Source of the DNA: Chloroflexota bacterium
Lineage (GTDB): Bacteria > Chloroflexota > UBA5177 > JANWHV01
Direction: 5' to 3'
Assembly (NCBI GenBank): GCA_025450375.1
Contig: JANWHO010000316.1
Location: 1 to 9,222, forward strand
DNA: 9,222 nucleotides
The notes beneath the pieces were generated by a model. That model did not search any database. It worked only from the letters and a program-made list of their open reading frames with translations, and was not told the origin of the DNA. Numbering within the stretch: position 1 is the first letter of the stretch; every line of letters begins with the position of its first letter. Position numbers and translations under genes: made by a program. Of this stretch, positions 1 through 6,226 are shown one piece after another.

Positions 1-424
1 AGGTATTGGAAAGATGGAAATCCAGAATGAGGGTATAGAACGGCACCAAGATCAGGACACCCGGGAACATCTGCGAGGTCAGGAGGACGATCAGCAGCCC
101 ACGCCGTCCCCAGATTCTATACTTACTCAGGCCATATGCGGCCAGCGTCGCGACAACGAGAGAGACGGCGGTCACCGATACGGCGATAATGGTTGAGTTT
201 TTGAGGAACGTCTCAATCGAACCTGCCGAGGACTGCCAAATATCCCGGTAAGAAGAGAGAGTCAGATCATTCCAATGCGGGATGAGGCTTCCGCTAAATA
301 TGGCGTCGTTGGTCTTGAACGACTGCAGGACGAGCCACAGGATGGGGATCAGGAAAAAGCCATAATAGAGAAAGAGCAAGGCATAGGTGCCCACCATCTT
401 GGGCAGGGTCATGCGATTGATCAC
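1..424 (-). CDS. Carbohydrate ABC transporter permease, MalG/UgpE type (3' part outside the window)
   Basis: Integral membrane subunit of a sugar importer, partner of the MalF-type permease encoded just upstream. About 141 residues are visible; the rest, including the EAA loop that contacts the ATPase, lies beyond the left edge. I translated it by hand: hydrophobic segments fall near residues 10-30 (YALLFLYYGFFLIPILWLVL), 70-97 (NSTIIAVSVTAVSLVVATLAAYGLSKY region) and 105-130 (LLIVLLTSQMFPGVLILVPF). The pattern AAYGLSKYRIWGRR followed by QMFPGVLILVPFY is characteristic of MalG-family permeases. I chose GTG at 424, whose GTGA overlaps the stop of the preceding permease by 4 bases and has GAGG 7 bases upstream. 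An in-frame ATG at 412 is the alternative but has no well-spaced ribosome site. The 4-base overlap implies translational coupling. Substrate is inferred from the neighbouring GH4 enzyme only. Confidence 0.93.
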   Translation of the reverse strand, partial: MINRMTLPKMVGTYALLFLYYGFFLIPILWLVLQSFKTNDAIFSGSLIPHWNDLTLSSYRDIWQSSAGSIETFLKNSTIIAVSVTAVSLVVATLAAYGLSKYRIWGRRGLLIVLLTSQMFPGVLILVPFYTLILDFHLSNT

Positions 425-1413
425 GACTCCGCCTCCCTCACCGTGAATATGTACGGGATGGTGACGACCAGCAGCATGACCAGCATCACGACGCCCGCGG
501 CCGCCGCATAGCCTGCCGTATAGTTGTGCCAGAACTGGAGATATACGTAGACTGGCATGACCATCGTGGAATTCACCGGACCGCCACCGGTGGATAGATA
601 TACAAAGTCAAAATTGTTGAAGGTCAAGAGCACATGGATGATCACCATGATCATGGCCACATAGGCGATCCCAGGCACGGTGATGTGGCGGAAGCGCGAC
701 AACCAGGAGGCGCCATCGATGGAGGCCGCCTCGTAATGGTCGCTTGGAATGGTTTGCATGGAGGCGAAGAGGGCGATCGCGAAAAAGGGCGTGTTCCGCC
801 AGACGTGCATGATGATGATCGCGGGCATTGCCAGATTGAGGCTGCCGAACCAGTAGGTGTTAAGTTGTCCCTGGCCGATATCCCTGAGAATGATGTTGAC
901 CAGGCCGAATCGCGGCAGCCACATCAGATTGAACATCATCACCGTGGCCACCACGGGAATGACCCAGCTTGCCATGGTGACGCTGCGGAAGATCTGGATG
1001 CCTGGTACTTTATTGCGCAGTAAGAGGGCTAGCCCCGTTCCGAGCACCAATTCAAGGACCACCGCGATAGCGGTCAACTCCACTGAATTGACCAACGCGG
1101 AGGCGCCGGGGAAACCGTTGTAAAAGGCGGGATCGGCGAACAGATTCTGAAAGTTCAGCCAGCCAACATTGGTCTCCTGACCTGGGTTCAGCGTACTGGC
1201 ATTGGTAAAGCCCAGAACGACCCCCTGAACCACTGGGTACAGCACGACCAGACCGATCAGGGCCAGCGCCGGAAGCGCCAGCACGTAGCCAAACCATTCC
1301 CGGTCCTGCATCCGAAGCACCGACGCGACGGCGCGGCTGACGGGACCGGGCTGAAGCTGAAGCTTCAAGCCGGTCCCGTCCTTACTGGTGCGATCAGGAG
1401 ATTCCGGAATCAC
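421..1413 (-). CDS. Carbohydrate ABC transporter permease, MalF/UgpA type
   Basis: Inner-membrane permease of a sugar ABC importer, 330 residues in the longest reading. Six hydrophobic segments are visible, the first at about residues 41-64 (FGYVLALPALALIGLVVLYP). The EAA loop that docks the ATPase is intact at about 228-248 (EAASIDGASWLSRFRHITVP). It lies between the binding protein and the MalG-type permease in one leftward operon. The start is unsure. GTG at 1413, 8 bases after the binding-protein stop, gives a hydrophilic N-terminus of about 34 residues, but it has no clear ribosome site and its codons run through a large inverted repeat (1339-1380) and a 12-bp palindrome (1400-1411). GTG at 1320 or ATG at 1311 would give a 296-299 residue protein of ordinary family length and leave those structures in an intergenic gap, but neither has a good ribosome site. 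The bounds given are the longest form. Confidence 0.93.
   Translation of the reverse strand: MIPESPDRTSKDGTGLKLQLQPGPVSRAVASVLRMQDREWFGYVLALPALALIGLVVLYPVVQGVVLGFTNASTLNPGQETNVGWLNFQNLFADPAFYNGFPGASALVNSVELTAIAVVLELVLGTGLALLLRNKVPGIQIFRSVTMASWVIPVVATVMMFNLMWLPRFGLVNIILRDIGQGQLNTYWFGSLNLAMPAIIIMHVWRNTPFFAIALFASMQTIPSDHYEAASIDGASWLSRFRHITVPGIAYVAMIMVIIHVLLTFNNFDFVYLSTGGGPVNSTMVMPVYVYLQFWHNYTAGYAAAAGVVMLVMLLVVTIPYIFTVREAES
1339..1380 (-). repeat. 42-nt near-perfect inverted repeat at the binding protein-permease junction
   Basis: Arms 1339-1358 and 1361-1380 are reverse complements except at two adjacent pairs (1350/1369 and 1351/1368), with a 2-nt loop; the outer arm GACGGGACCGG is perfect. 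In the operon transcript this would be a very stable hairpin. It is not followed by a T tract in either direction, so it is not a standard intrinsic terminator. A second perfect palindrome, GATTCCGGAATC, lies at 1400-1411. The position, just after the binding-protein gene and before the permease core, matches places where such hairpins protect the upstream mRNA segment from 3' decay (known for malE-malF in enteric bacteria). That role here is inference. Confidence 0.75.
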
Positions 1414-1421
1414 CGAACGTG

Positions 1422-2762
1422 CTACAGCACGCCCTGGGCGAGCAGCTGAGTCAGTTTGCCGTGCAGGGCGGTACCAGCCTGCGCGGGGCTGGCCTGCTTA
1501 TACACGACTGTTTGCAGCACGGCGAAGATCGCGTCGAATACGGCGGTCCAGTTCAAGGGATCAAGCGCGACCCCCGAGGGAACAAGCTGGGTGAAATCCT
1601 TGTGCCACCAGTCATTCGCGGTGACATCCGTCCGCGGGGCGATAAAGCCGGAATCGGCGGCCCAGGTTCCCAGAATGTTCTTGGACGAAAGATACTGGAT
1701 AGCCTCCCAGCCCGCCGCTTGGTTAGGGCTGAATTTGTTGAGCAAGAGCGGCTTGACCTCGAGGTAGGTGCCGCTGCCGCCGCCCGGAGCCACGGGCAAC
1801 GGCACAATGGCCGTGTCCTGCTCAATAATGTATTTCGACTGACCACCGTAGGACTGATAGCCCAACATCCATGGACCCTCGGGGACCATGGCGAATTTCC
1901 CGGTCACATAGCCAATGTCGAGGAAATTGTAGTCGATCCCCTGATATTGCGGATCGACCGCTTGCAGCTTCTTGCCCGATGCCCCGTAGAACATATCATG
2001 GTAGAACTGGTAGACCTTGGTGATCTCCGCCGGTGTCGAGTTTAGCGACCACTTCTTGGTGGCTGGGTCAAGCTTGAACAGGTGGCGATTGAGCTGAAAG
2101 AACCAGGAAATCCACTCCTGAGGCCCGCGCACCGACGATACCTTGGTACAAAGACCAAAACCCGACATGCCGAGCACCGGCCCGTAGGTTGTTTCATTCT
2201 GGCCCTTGGTGGTGATATACGAAGCGGTCTCCAGCAACTCAGCCCAGGTAGTGGGAATCTTGAGCCCATAATGCTTCAGGATGCTCTTCCGGACCAACAT
2301 GCCTCGAGCATTGGTGTTGTACGGCACGCCATACAACTGGCCGTTGTACTTGAGAGCATTAACCGTGGAAGGAAAGAACTTTCCATGATCCGCCCAGGCG
2401 GCGAACTCGCTGGTCAGTGGCGAGAGAATACCGGCCCGAACATAGGCCACCATGTTTTCCCATAAGCCCTCCAGTATATCAGGAGAGCCGGTTTTGGCTT
2501 GGGTAAGAAACTTATCCTGCTGGACCCCGTAGTCGCCCGGACCATAATCAGCAGTGAACTGGGCATTTGGCAGGGTATCATGCTTGAGGAACCAGGGAAG
2601 GAAGATCTTGGTGTCCTCACCGCTGAGAAATGGAACACACCAGAAGGTGACAGGAGCCTTCCCTGCCGCGAACACGCGTCCCCAAGCACTGGGATTACCA
2701 AGCGCGGCGGCGGCGGCGGCCGCGCCGGCGCCCTTAAGGAATGTTCGCCGAGCTGGTGCCAT
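1422..2762 (-). CDS. Extracellular sugar-binding protein of an ABC importer (family 1), Tat-exported
   Basis: Captures sugar outside the membrane and delivers it to the two permeases encoded downstream. 446 residues, the usual size for family 1 solute-binding proteins (MalE/UgpB-like). The N-terminus carries a twin-arginine motif, RRTFLKGAG at residues 5-13, then an alanine-rich hydrophobic core and a likely signal peptidase I site near VFA-AGK (residues 30-34). There is no lipobox cysteine, so it is not an obvious lipoprotein. Family features include PDILEGLWENMVAYVRAG, a GVPYNTNARGMLVRKS stretch and GKFAMVPEGPWMLG. An in-frame start at 2891 would add 43 residues before the Tat motif; I chose ATG at 2762 because it places RR at residues 5-6 and has AAGGAG 8 bases upstream. 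First gene of the transport operon, opposite the LacI regulator, so probably sugar-inducible. The ligand cannot be read from sequence; an alpha-galactoside is inferred from the GH4 gene. Confidence 0.95.
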   Translation of the reverse strand: MAPARRTFLKGAGAAAAAAALGNPSAWGRVFAAGKAPVTFWCVPFLSGEDTKIFLPWFLKHDTLPNAQFTADYGPGDYGVQQDKFLTQAKTGSPDILEGLWENMVAYVRAGILSPLTSEFAAWADHGKFFPSTVNALKYNGQLYGVPYNTNARGMLVRKSILKHYGLKIPTTWAELLETASYITTKGQNETTYGPVLGMSGFGLCTKVSSVRGPQEWISWFFQLNRHLFKLDPATKKWSLNSTPAEITKVYQFYHDMFYGASGKKLQAVDPQYQGIDYNFLDIGYVTGKFAMVPEGPWMLGYQSYGGQSKYIIEQDTAIVPLPVAPGGGSGTYLEVKPLLLNKFSPNQAAGWEAIQYLSSKNILGTWAADSGFIAPRTDVTANDWWHKDFTQLVPSGVALDPLNWTAVFDAIFAVLQTVVYKQASPAQAGTALHGKLTQLLAQGVL

Positions 2763-3084
2763 GTCAGTATCTCCTTCTCGATAACCACGTCGATAATGAC
2801 GAACGACCGGACATCGATCCGGGAAGAGTTCCGGGCTGACGCTCTGGCGCCGCCTTTCAATCAGACCTCCGTGTCCTCCTCTCTCATGCATGATCCTTTG
2901 GTCGCGATACCCGTGCGCGGCATGTCGATGTCATACCGCGTTTCACAAACACGCGGCCTCTTGGGATACACTTCTCGCTGCCTGATTGGCATGGCTCGTT
3001 TCCAAAATGTTTCAGATCTCGAACGGCGAATCCGCGGCAAAAACTGGAAATGTAGGGCGACCAATCGGCCAGGCCCTACGGAGT
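2763..3084 (-). other. Long untranslated leader of the transport operon
   Basis: If the promoter at 3091-3120 is used, the binding-protein mRNA carries about 320 nt before its start codon. I see no known riboswitch. Two short hairpins are possible: GTAGGGC (3052-3058) with GCCCTAC (3073-3079) across a 14-nt loop, right after the expected start site, and CCGCGT (2936-2941) with ACGCGG (2951-2956) across 9 nt. Reading frames in this stretch lack convincing starts and codon bias. A nearer second promoter is not ruled out. Confidence 0.4.
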
Positions 3085-3093
3085 GGTACCACT
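3082..3093. promoter_or_regulatory. Perfect 12-bp palindrome on the transport promoter (candidate operator)
   Basis: AGTGGTACCACT is a perfect palindrome. It overlaps the downstream edge of the leftward -10 hexamer (3091-3096) and covers the expected transcription start (about 3084), where a bound repressor would block initiation. Its centre is TA, whereas most LacI-family operators are centred on CG, so assignment to the neighbouring LacI protein is a guess from position; a GntR-type protein could also bind such a site. Confidence 0.45.
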
Positions 3094-3120
3094 ATAGCCC
3101 ACCCATCGTGGCCATGTCAA
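3091..3120 (-). promoter_or_regulatory. Sigma-70-type promoter for the sugar transport operon
   Basis: On the minus strand TTGACA (3120-3115, perfect consensus) is followed after 18 bases by TATAGT (3096-3091, 5 of 6 matches). It points at the binding-protein gene 330 bases away. The expected start lies near 3084, inside the 12-bp palindrome. Its -35 is 38 bases from the -35 of the regulator promoter, so the two promoters are divergent and back to back. Confidence 0.6.
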
Positions 3121-3158
3121 TACGGCACATTGAAGGGTTCTGTTTCCCAAACCCATAA

Positions 3159-3187
3159 TTGACACCCCGATTTCCCGGCTGTATGAT
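3159..3187 (+). promoter_or_regulatory. Consensus sigma-70-type promoter for the LacI-family gene
   Basis: TTGACA (3159-3164) is followed after exactly 17 bases by TATGAT (3182-3187, 5 of 6). The expected start is near 3194, giving a leader of about 34 nt before GTG at 3228. The -35 TTG is also the first in-frame start codon of the long reading frame, which shows that the longer reading is not the gene. Confidence 0.7.
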
Positions 3188-3227
3188 GTGGATCTTGGAA
3201 ACACCTTGTAGGAAACAGGAAACGGAC

Positions 3228-4274
3228 GTGGCAGCTACTCTCCGTGATGTCGCTCGGGCCGCTGGTGTGTCGGTCGCTACCGCGTCACGCGCGCTCAACG
3301 GGACTGGGGGCCGCGCGGTGTCGCCGGAAAAGCAAGCCCTGGTTGGCAGGGCGGCGGTCCAACTCAATTACCGGCCGGCAGCCGCGGGAGCGGGGCTCGA
3401 CAAGGCGGTGGGCGAAATCGCGCGCCGCACATACAACATTGGTCTCCTGCTACGAGCGACCTACCGGATTACCGACCCCTTTTGGTCGCAAGTACTTGAA
3501 GGGGTTACGGGGGAGATTCTGCGTCAGGGATACCACATTGGTTTTGCCTATATCGTCGATGATCTTTCGCATGATAAACGTCGCCGATTGGTAAACGAAC
3601 GCTTTATCGACGGCCTTGTCCTCATGGGCGATATGGAGCTCGTCGACGAGATTCTCGGCCTGGCGTCGACCAAAAACATCGTGATAGTCGCCGGCTCCGA
3701 CTCCGGTCGATGGGAATCCGACGTACGTTTTGACGTGATCACCATGGAAAAATACGCGGCCATGGATTGCTTAGTCGGTCACCTGGTCGCGTTGGGCCGA
3801 ACCCGCCTTGGTTTTTTAGGCCCGTCGGCCCAAACCGACCGCCGGGGCGATGGATTCATCTACGCGCTGCATCGGCGAGGCATCCCTTTCAATTCGGACC
3901 TGTACGTAGAATCTGGCTTTAGCACCGAGGCAGGCTACGCCGGTGCTCGGGCGCTCCTGACCAATCATGCAGGCGAACTGGAGGGACTGGTCTGCGCCTG
4001 CGACACGCTTGCCATCGGAGCCATTCGCGCGGCGAAGGAATGTGGACTCCGCCTGCCGGCCGATCTCGCGATCACCGGCTTCGACAACATTCCCTTCGCG
4101 CGCGACCTCGATCCGCCCCTAACCACCATTCAGGTGCCGAAGGAGTTTATGGGGGAGTTGGCGGTTCGGCGCCTGATTGAACGGATTCAGCACCCAGAGT
4201 GGCCACCGATCATCCAGGTGGCGCCGACATCCCTGGTCGTCCGGGCGTCCTGTGGCGAGCCACTCACTGATTGA
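3228..4274 (+). CDS. LacI-family transcriptional regulator
   Basis: DNA-binding repressor that senses a sugar or sugar phosphate; likely local regulator of the transport operon and the GH4 gene. 348 residues, normal for the family. The helix-turn-helix is at residues 3-25 (ATLRDVARAAGVSVATASRA), followed by NYRP at 47-50. The hinge segment (AAAGAGLDKA) keeps the leucine that inserts into DNA, but the linker up to the core (IGLLL) is about six residues longer than usual. The periplasmic-binding-protein-like effector core runs from about 70 to 340 and includes the typical GFDNIPFARDLDPPLTTIQ near its end. I chose GTG at 3228: AGGA lies 7 bases upstream, it starts right at the conserved N-terminus, and the upstream TTG at 3159 lies in the promoter. 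The GH4 gene follows after 13 bases, so the two are probably cotranscribed, which implies autoregulation. Confidence 0.95.
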   Translation: MAATLRDVARAAGVSVATASRALNGTGGRAVSPEKQALVGRAAVQLNYRPAAAGAGLDKAVGEIARRTYNIGLLLRATYRITDPFWSQVLEGVTGEILRQGYHIGFAYIVDDLSHDKRRRLVNERFIDGLVLMGDMELVDEILGLASTKNIVIVAGSDSGRWESDVRFDVITMEKYAAMDCLVGHLVALGRTRLGFLGPSAQTDRRGDGFIYALHRRGIPFNSDLYVESGFSTEAGYAGARALLTNHAGELEGLVCACDTLAIGAIRAAKECGLRLPADLAITGFDNIPFARDLDPPLTTIQVPKEFMGELAVRRLIERIQHPEWPPIIQVAPTSLVVRASCGEPLTD

Positions 4275-4287
4275 AAGGATAGACGCC

Positions 4288-5619
4288 GTGACCAAAATTG
4301 CCCTGATCGGCGCCGGAAGCGTCGTCTTTACCCGGAATCTGGTCAAAGATGTGCTCTCGTTTCCGTCCCTGGAGGACGCCACTATCAGCCTGATGGACAT
4401 TGACCCCGAGCGTTTAGCCCTGGCCCGAGACTTGGTTCAGACCATGATAGACCACCGAGGGCTTCCGGCTCGCGTCCTCGCGACCCAGGATCGGAAGGAG
4501 GCGATCCGCGACGCTCGCTACGTCATCGTGACGATTCAGGCCGGCGGTCTGGAGGCATACGCACGGGACATCGAGATCCCAGCCCGATACGGGGTGGGTC
4601 AGTGCGTAGGCGACACCCTCGGCCCAGGCGGCATTTTCCGCGGTTTGCGGACGATCCCCGTCTTGCTTGACCTGTGCCGCGAGATGGAGGATCTTTGCCC
4701 GCCCGAGGCGCTGCTGCTCAATTACTCCAATCCCATGGCGATCAACTGCTGGGCTGTCGCTTCGACTGGTCGGCCACACGTGGGCCTGTGCCACAGCGTG
4801 CAGGGTACCTCGCGGATGCTCGCGGATTGGCTCGGCGCCCCGTACGACGAGGTGACCTACCGGGTAGCGGGAATTAACCATCAGGCATGGTTCCTGGCGC
4901 TCCAGCATCGGGGAGTTGACGTCTATCCGCGCCTCCGGGAACGGATCCGCGACCAGGATGTCATTGGCCAGGAGCCCGTACGGGTTGCACTGATGCGCCA
5001 ATTCGGCTACTTCGTCACCGAAAGCAGCGGCCATGCCTCCGAATACGCGCCATATTTCCGCAAATCTCCCGAGATGATCGAGGAACTTCGGGCGAGCTTT
5101 ACAAACCCGCGCGATGAATGGTTCGACTGGGGGAACACCGGCGGCTACCTCAAGGAGTGCCGCCGCCGGTTGACTACCTATCTGGATGACGTTCGCGCTC
5201 AAACCGCCGGTCAAAAACCGCTGCCGGAGGGACGGAGTGACGAGTACGGCGCCGGGATCATTAACGCCATGGAGACGAACGAGCCCTTCGCGTTCAATGG
5301 TAACCTGCCGAATAGCGGGCTGATCGACAACCTTCCTCAGGGCGCGTGTGTTGAGGTTCCCTGTCTGGTCAACGGCATGGGGGTGCAGCCGACCATGGTA
5401 GGGACGCTGCCCGCGCAATTGGCGGCCTTGAATCGCACGAACATCAACGTGCAGGATCTTGCTACTCGCGGAGGAGTCCACGGAGATCGCGAAGCGGTTG
5501 TCCACGCGGTGATGTTGGATCCGCTCACCGCCGCGGTGTGTACGCTCGACCAGATTCGCGCCATGGTCTCGGAACTGTTCGCCGCCGAGGAAGCGTGGCT
5601 GCCGCAATTCCGGTCATAG
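4288..5619 (+). CDS. melA: Glycoside hydrolase family 4, MelA-type alpha-galactosidase
   Basis: Cytoplasmic enzyme expected to hydrolyse alpha-galactosides (melibiose, raffinose) by the GH4 redox-elimination mechanism, which needs NAD+ and a divalent metal, usually Mn2+. 443 residues, close to E. coli MelA (about 450). Visible features: Rossmann motif IGAGS at residues 7-11, acidic MDIDP at 36-40, DTLGPGG at 109-115, NYSNPM at 145-150, metal ligands C168 in LCHSVQGT and H198 in GINHQAW, then GYFVTESSGH at 241-250 and the stretches NSGLIDNLPQG and VQPTMVGTLPAQLAALN. The CHSVQGT, NLPQG and GTLP stretches resemble MelA as I remember it rather than GH4 phospho-glycosidases. Alpha-galacturonidase or alpha-glucuronidase activity remains possible. 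Start is GTG at 4288 with AAGGA 8 bases upstream; an ATG at 4177 would overlap the regulator by about 100 bases and has no family match. Its end overlaps the convergent nitroreductase gene by 6 bases. Confidence 0.93.
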   Translation: MTKIALIGAGSVVFTRNLVKDVLSFPSLEDATISLMDIDPERLALARDLVQTMIDHRGLPARVLATQDRKEAIRDARYVIVTIQAGGLEAYARDIEIPARYGVGQCVGDTLGPGGIFRGLRTIPVLLDLCREMEDLCPPEALLLNYSNPMAINCWAVASTGRPHVGLCHSVQGTSRMLADWLGAPYDEVTYRVAGINHQAWFLALQHRGVDVYPRLRERIRDQDVIGQEPVRVALMRQFGYFVTESSGHASEYAPYFRKSPEMIEELRASFTNPRDEWFDWGNTGGYLKECRRRLTTYLDDVRAQTAGQKPLPEGRSDEYGAGIINAMETNEPFAFNGNLPNSGLIDNLPQGACVEVPCLVNGMGVQPTMVGTLPAQLAALNRTNINVQDLATRGGVHGDREAVVHAVMLDPLTAAVCTLDQIRAMVSELFAAEEAWLPQFRS

Positions 5620-6216
5620 GTCGCTGGGAAACGAGCCTTTCCAGGTGGTGAAGGCGGCGCCATCGCCCTCCCGCGTTCGCCGCTGGGTATGCTCCGTATA
5701 CCCCACATAGACAAAGGCCACCAGGTGCGCCTCGGCGGGGAGGCCCAGGTGTTCGCGCACCCTCGGGTCGCGGGCCGCTTCTCCCGTTCGCCACATCGCG
5801 CCGAGGCCCAGGGCCTCGGCGGCCAGCAGCATATTTTGCACCGCCGCCGCGACTGCCGCGATTTCCTCTGATTCGATCACCCCCGGCTCCCGTGAGGGCA
5901 GGGCGGCTACCACGATCACTATCGGGGCCCGCAGGGGTTTATGCCGCTCCTTCTCCAGTTGCGCGGCCTCGTGACTGCCGAGCGGATCCCCGAGTCGCGC
6001 TCGCAGGGAGCCGGCCATTACCTCACCCAGGGCCGCCCGCGCCTCGCCGGCCAGGACCACGAAACGCCATGGTTCCGTCAGGCGGTGATTTGGAGCCCAG
6101 GTAGCGGCGGTGATCATCTGCTCGACAAGCGCTCTCGGTACTGGATCGGGCTTGAGTTTTCCGGCGCTGCGTCGCTCGCGGAGCGCGACGATGACTGAGG
6201 ATTCTCTATCCGGCAC
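5614..6216 (-). CDS. Nitroreductase family protein, YdjA-like (FMN-dependent)
   Basis: Small FMN-binding NAD(P)H oxidoreductase; the natural substrate of YdjA-like proteins is not settled. 200 residues. Visible: RRSAGK at 15-20 (the RRS binds FMN phosphate in this family), APNHRLTEPWRF at 41-52, RAPIVIVV at 96-103, and MWRTGE at 141-146 with the preceding helix IAAVAAAVQNMLLAAEALG, all typical of the YdjA group. I chose GTG at 6216 because AGAGGAG lies 5 bases upstream; an in-frame start at 6294 would add 26 residues without family resemblance and overlap the protease gene. It starts 10 bases after the M56 protease gene, so it looks like the third gene of the blaI operon. Its stop overlaps that of the convergent GH4 gene (5614-5619), leaving no room for a terminator between them. 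Confidence 0.93.
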   Translation of the reverse strand: MPDRESSVIVALRERRSAGKLKPDPVPRALVEQMITAATWAPNHRLTEPWRFVVLAGEARAALGEVMAGSLRARLGDPLGSHEAAQLEKERHKPLRAPIVIVVAALPSREPGVIESEEIAAVAAAVQNMLLAAEALGLGAMWRTGEAARDPRVREHLGLPAEAHLVAFVYVGYTEHTQRRTREGDGAAFTTWKGSFPSDL

Positions 6217-6226
6217 GAATTCTCCT

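Larger units (their letters stand above)
2998..3223. repeat. Cluster of five GGAAAC/GTTTCC hexamers in the divergent control region
   Basis: GTTTCC occurs at 2998-3003 and 3142-3147, and GGAAAC at 3197-3202, 3211-3216 and 3218-3223. About 0.1 occurrence would be expected by chance in a stretch this long, counting both strands at equal base use. GGAAAC is a typical half-site of LacI/CcpA-family operators (full site of the form GGAAACGTTTCC). The copy at 3142 sits in GTTT-CCC-AAAC between the two promoters; the last three lie in the regulator's own leader and the last two also form its ribosome-site region. No full consensus operator is present, so the role is inferred. Confidence 0.35.

Noticed and set aside
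1339..1380. The 42-nt inverted repeat as an intrinsic terminator
   Set aside because: Neither side has the run of T residues that release needs, and the permease genes follow in the same operon direction.
1419..2045. 208-residue plus-strand frame opposite the binding-protein gene
   Set aside because: No start signal or recognisable domain; the minus strand encodes the confirmed binding protein.
2763..2891. Extending the binding protein to a start at 2891
   Set aside because: It would put 43 residues before the twin-arginine motif, which belongs near the N-terminus, and ATG at 2762 has AAGGAG at ideal spacing.
2861..3064. 67-residue frame in the transport operon leader as a leader peptide
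   Set aside because: It begins at TTG without a ribosome site, and shows no hydrophobic or repeat pattern typical of attenuator peptides.
3159..3227. Extending the LacI-family gene upstream to TTG at 3159
   Set aside because: The TTG is part of the -35 TTGACA of a consensus promoter, the extra residues have no family match, and GTG at 3228 has a well-placed ribosome site.
4414..5607. 397-residue open frame antisense to the GH4 gene
   Set aside because: The opposite strand encodes a full GH4 enzyme with intact motifs; the antisense frame has no recognisable domain and is a usual by-product of GC-rich codons.
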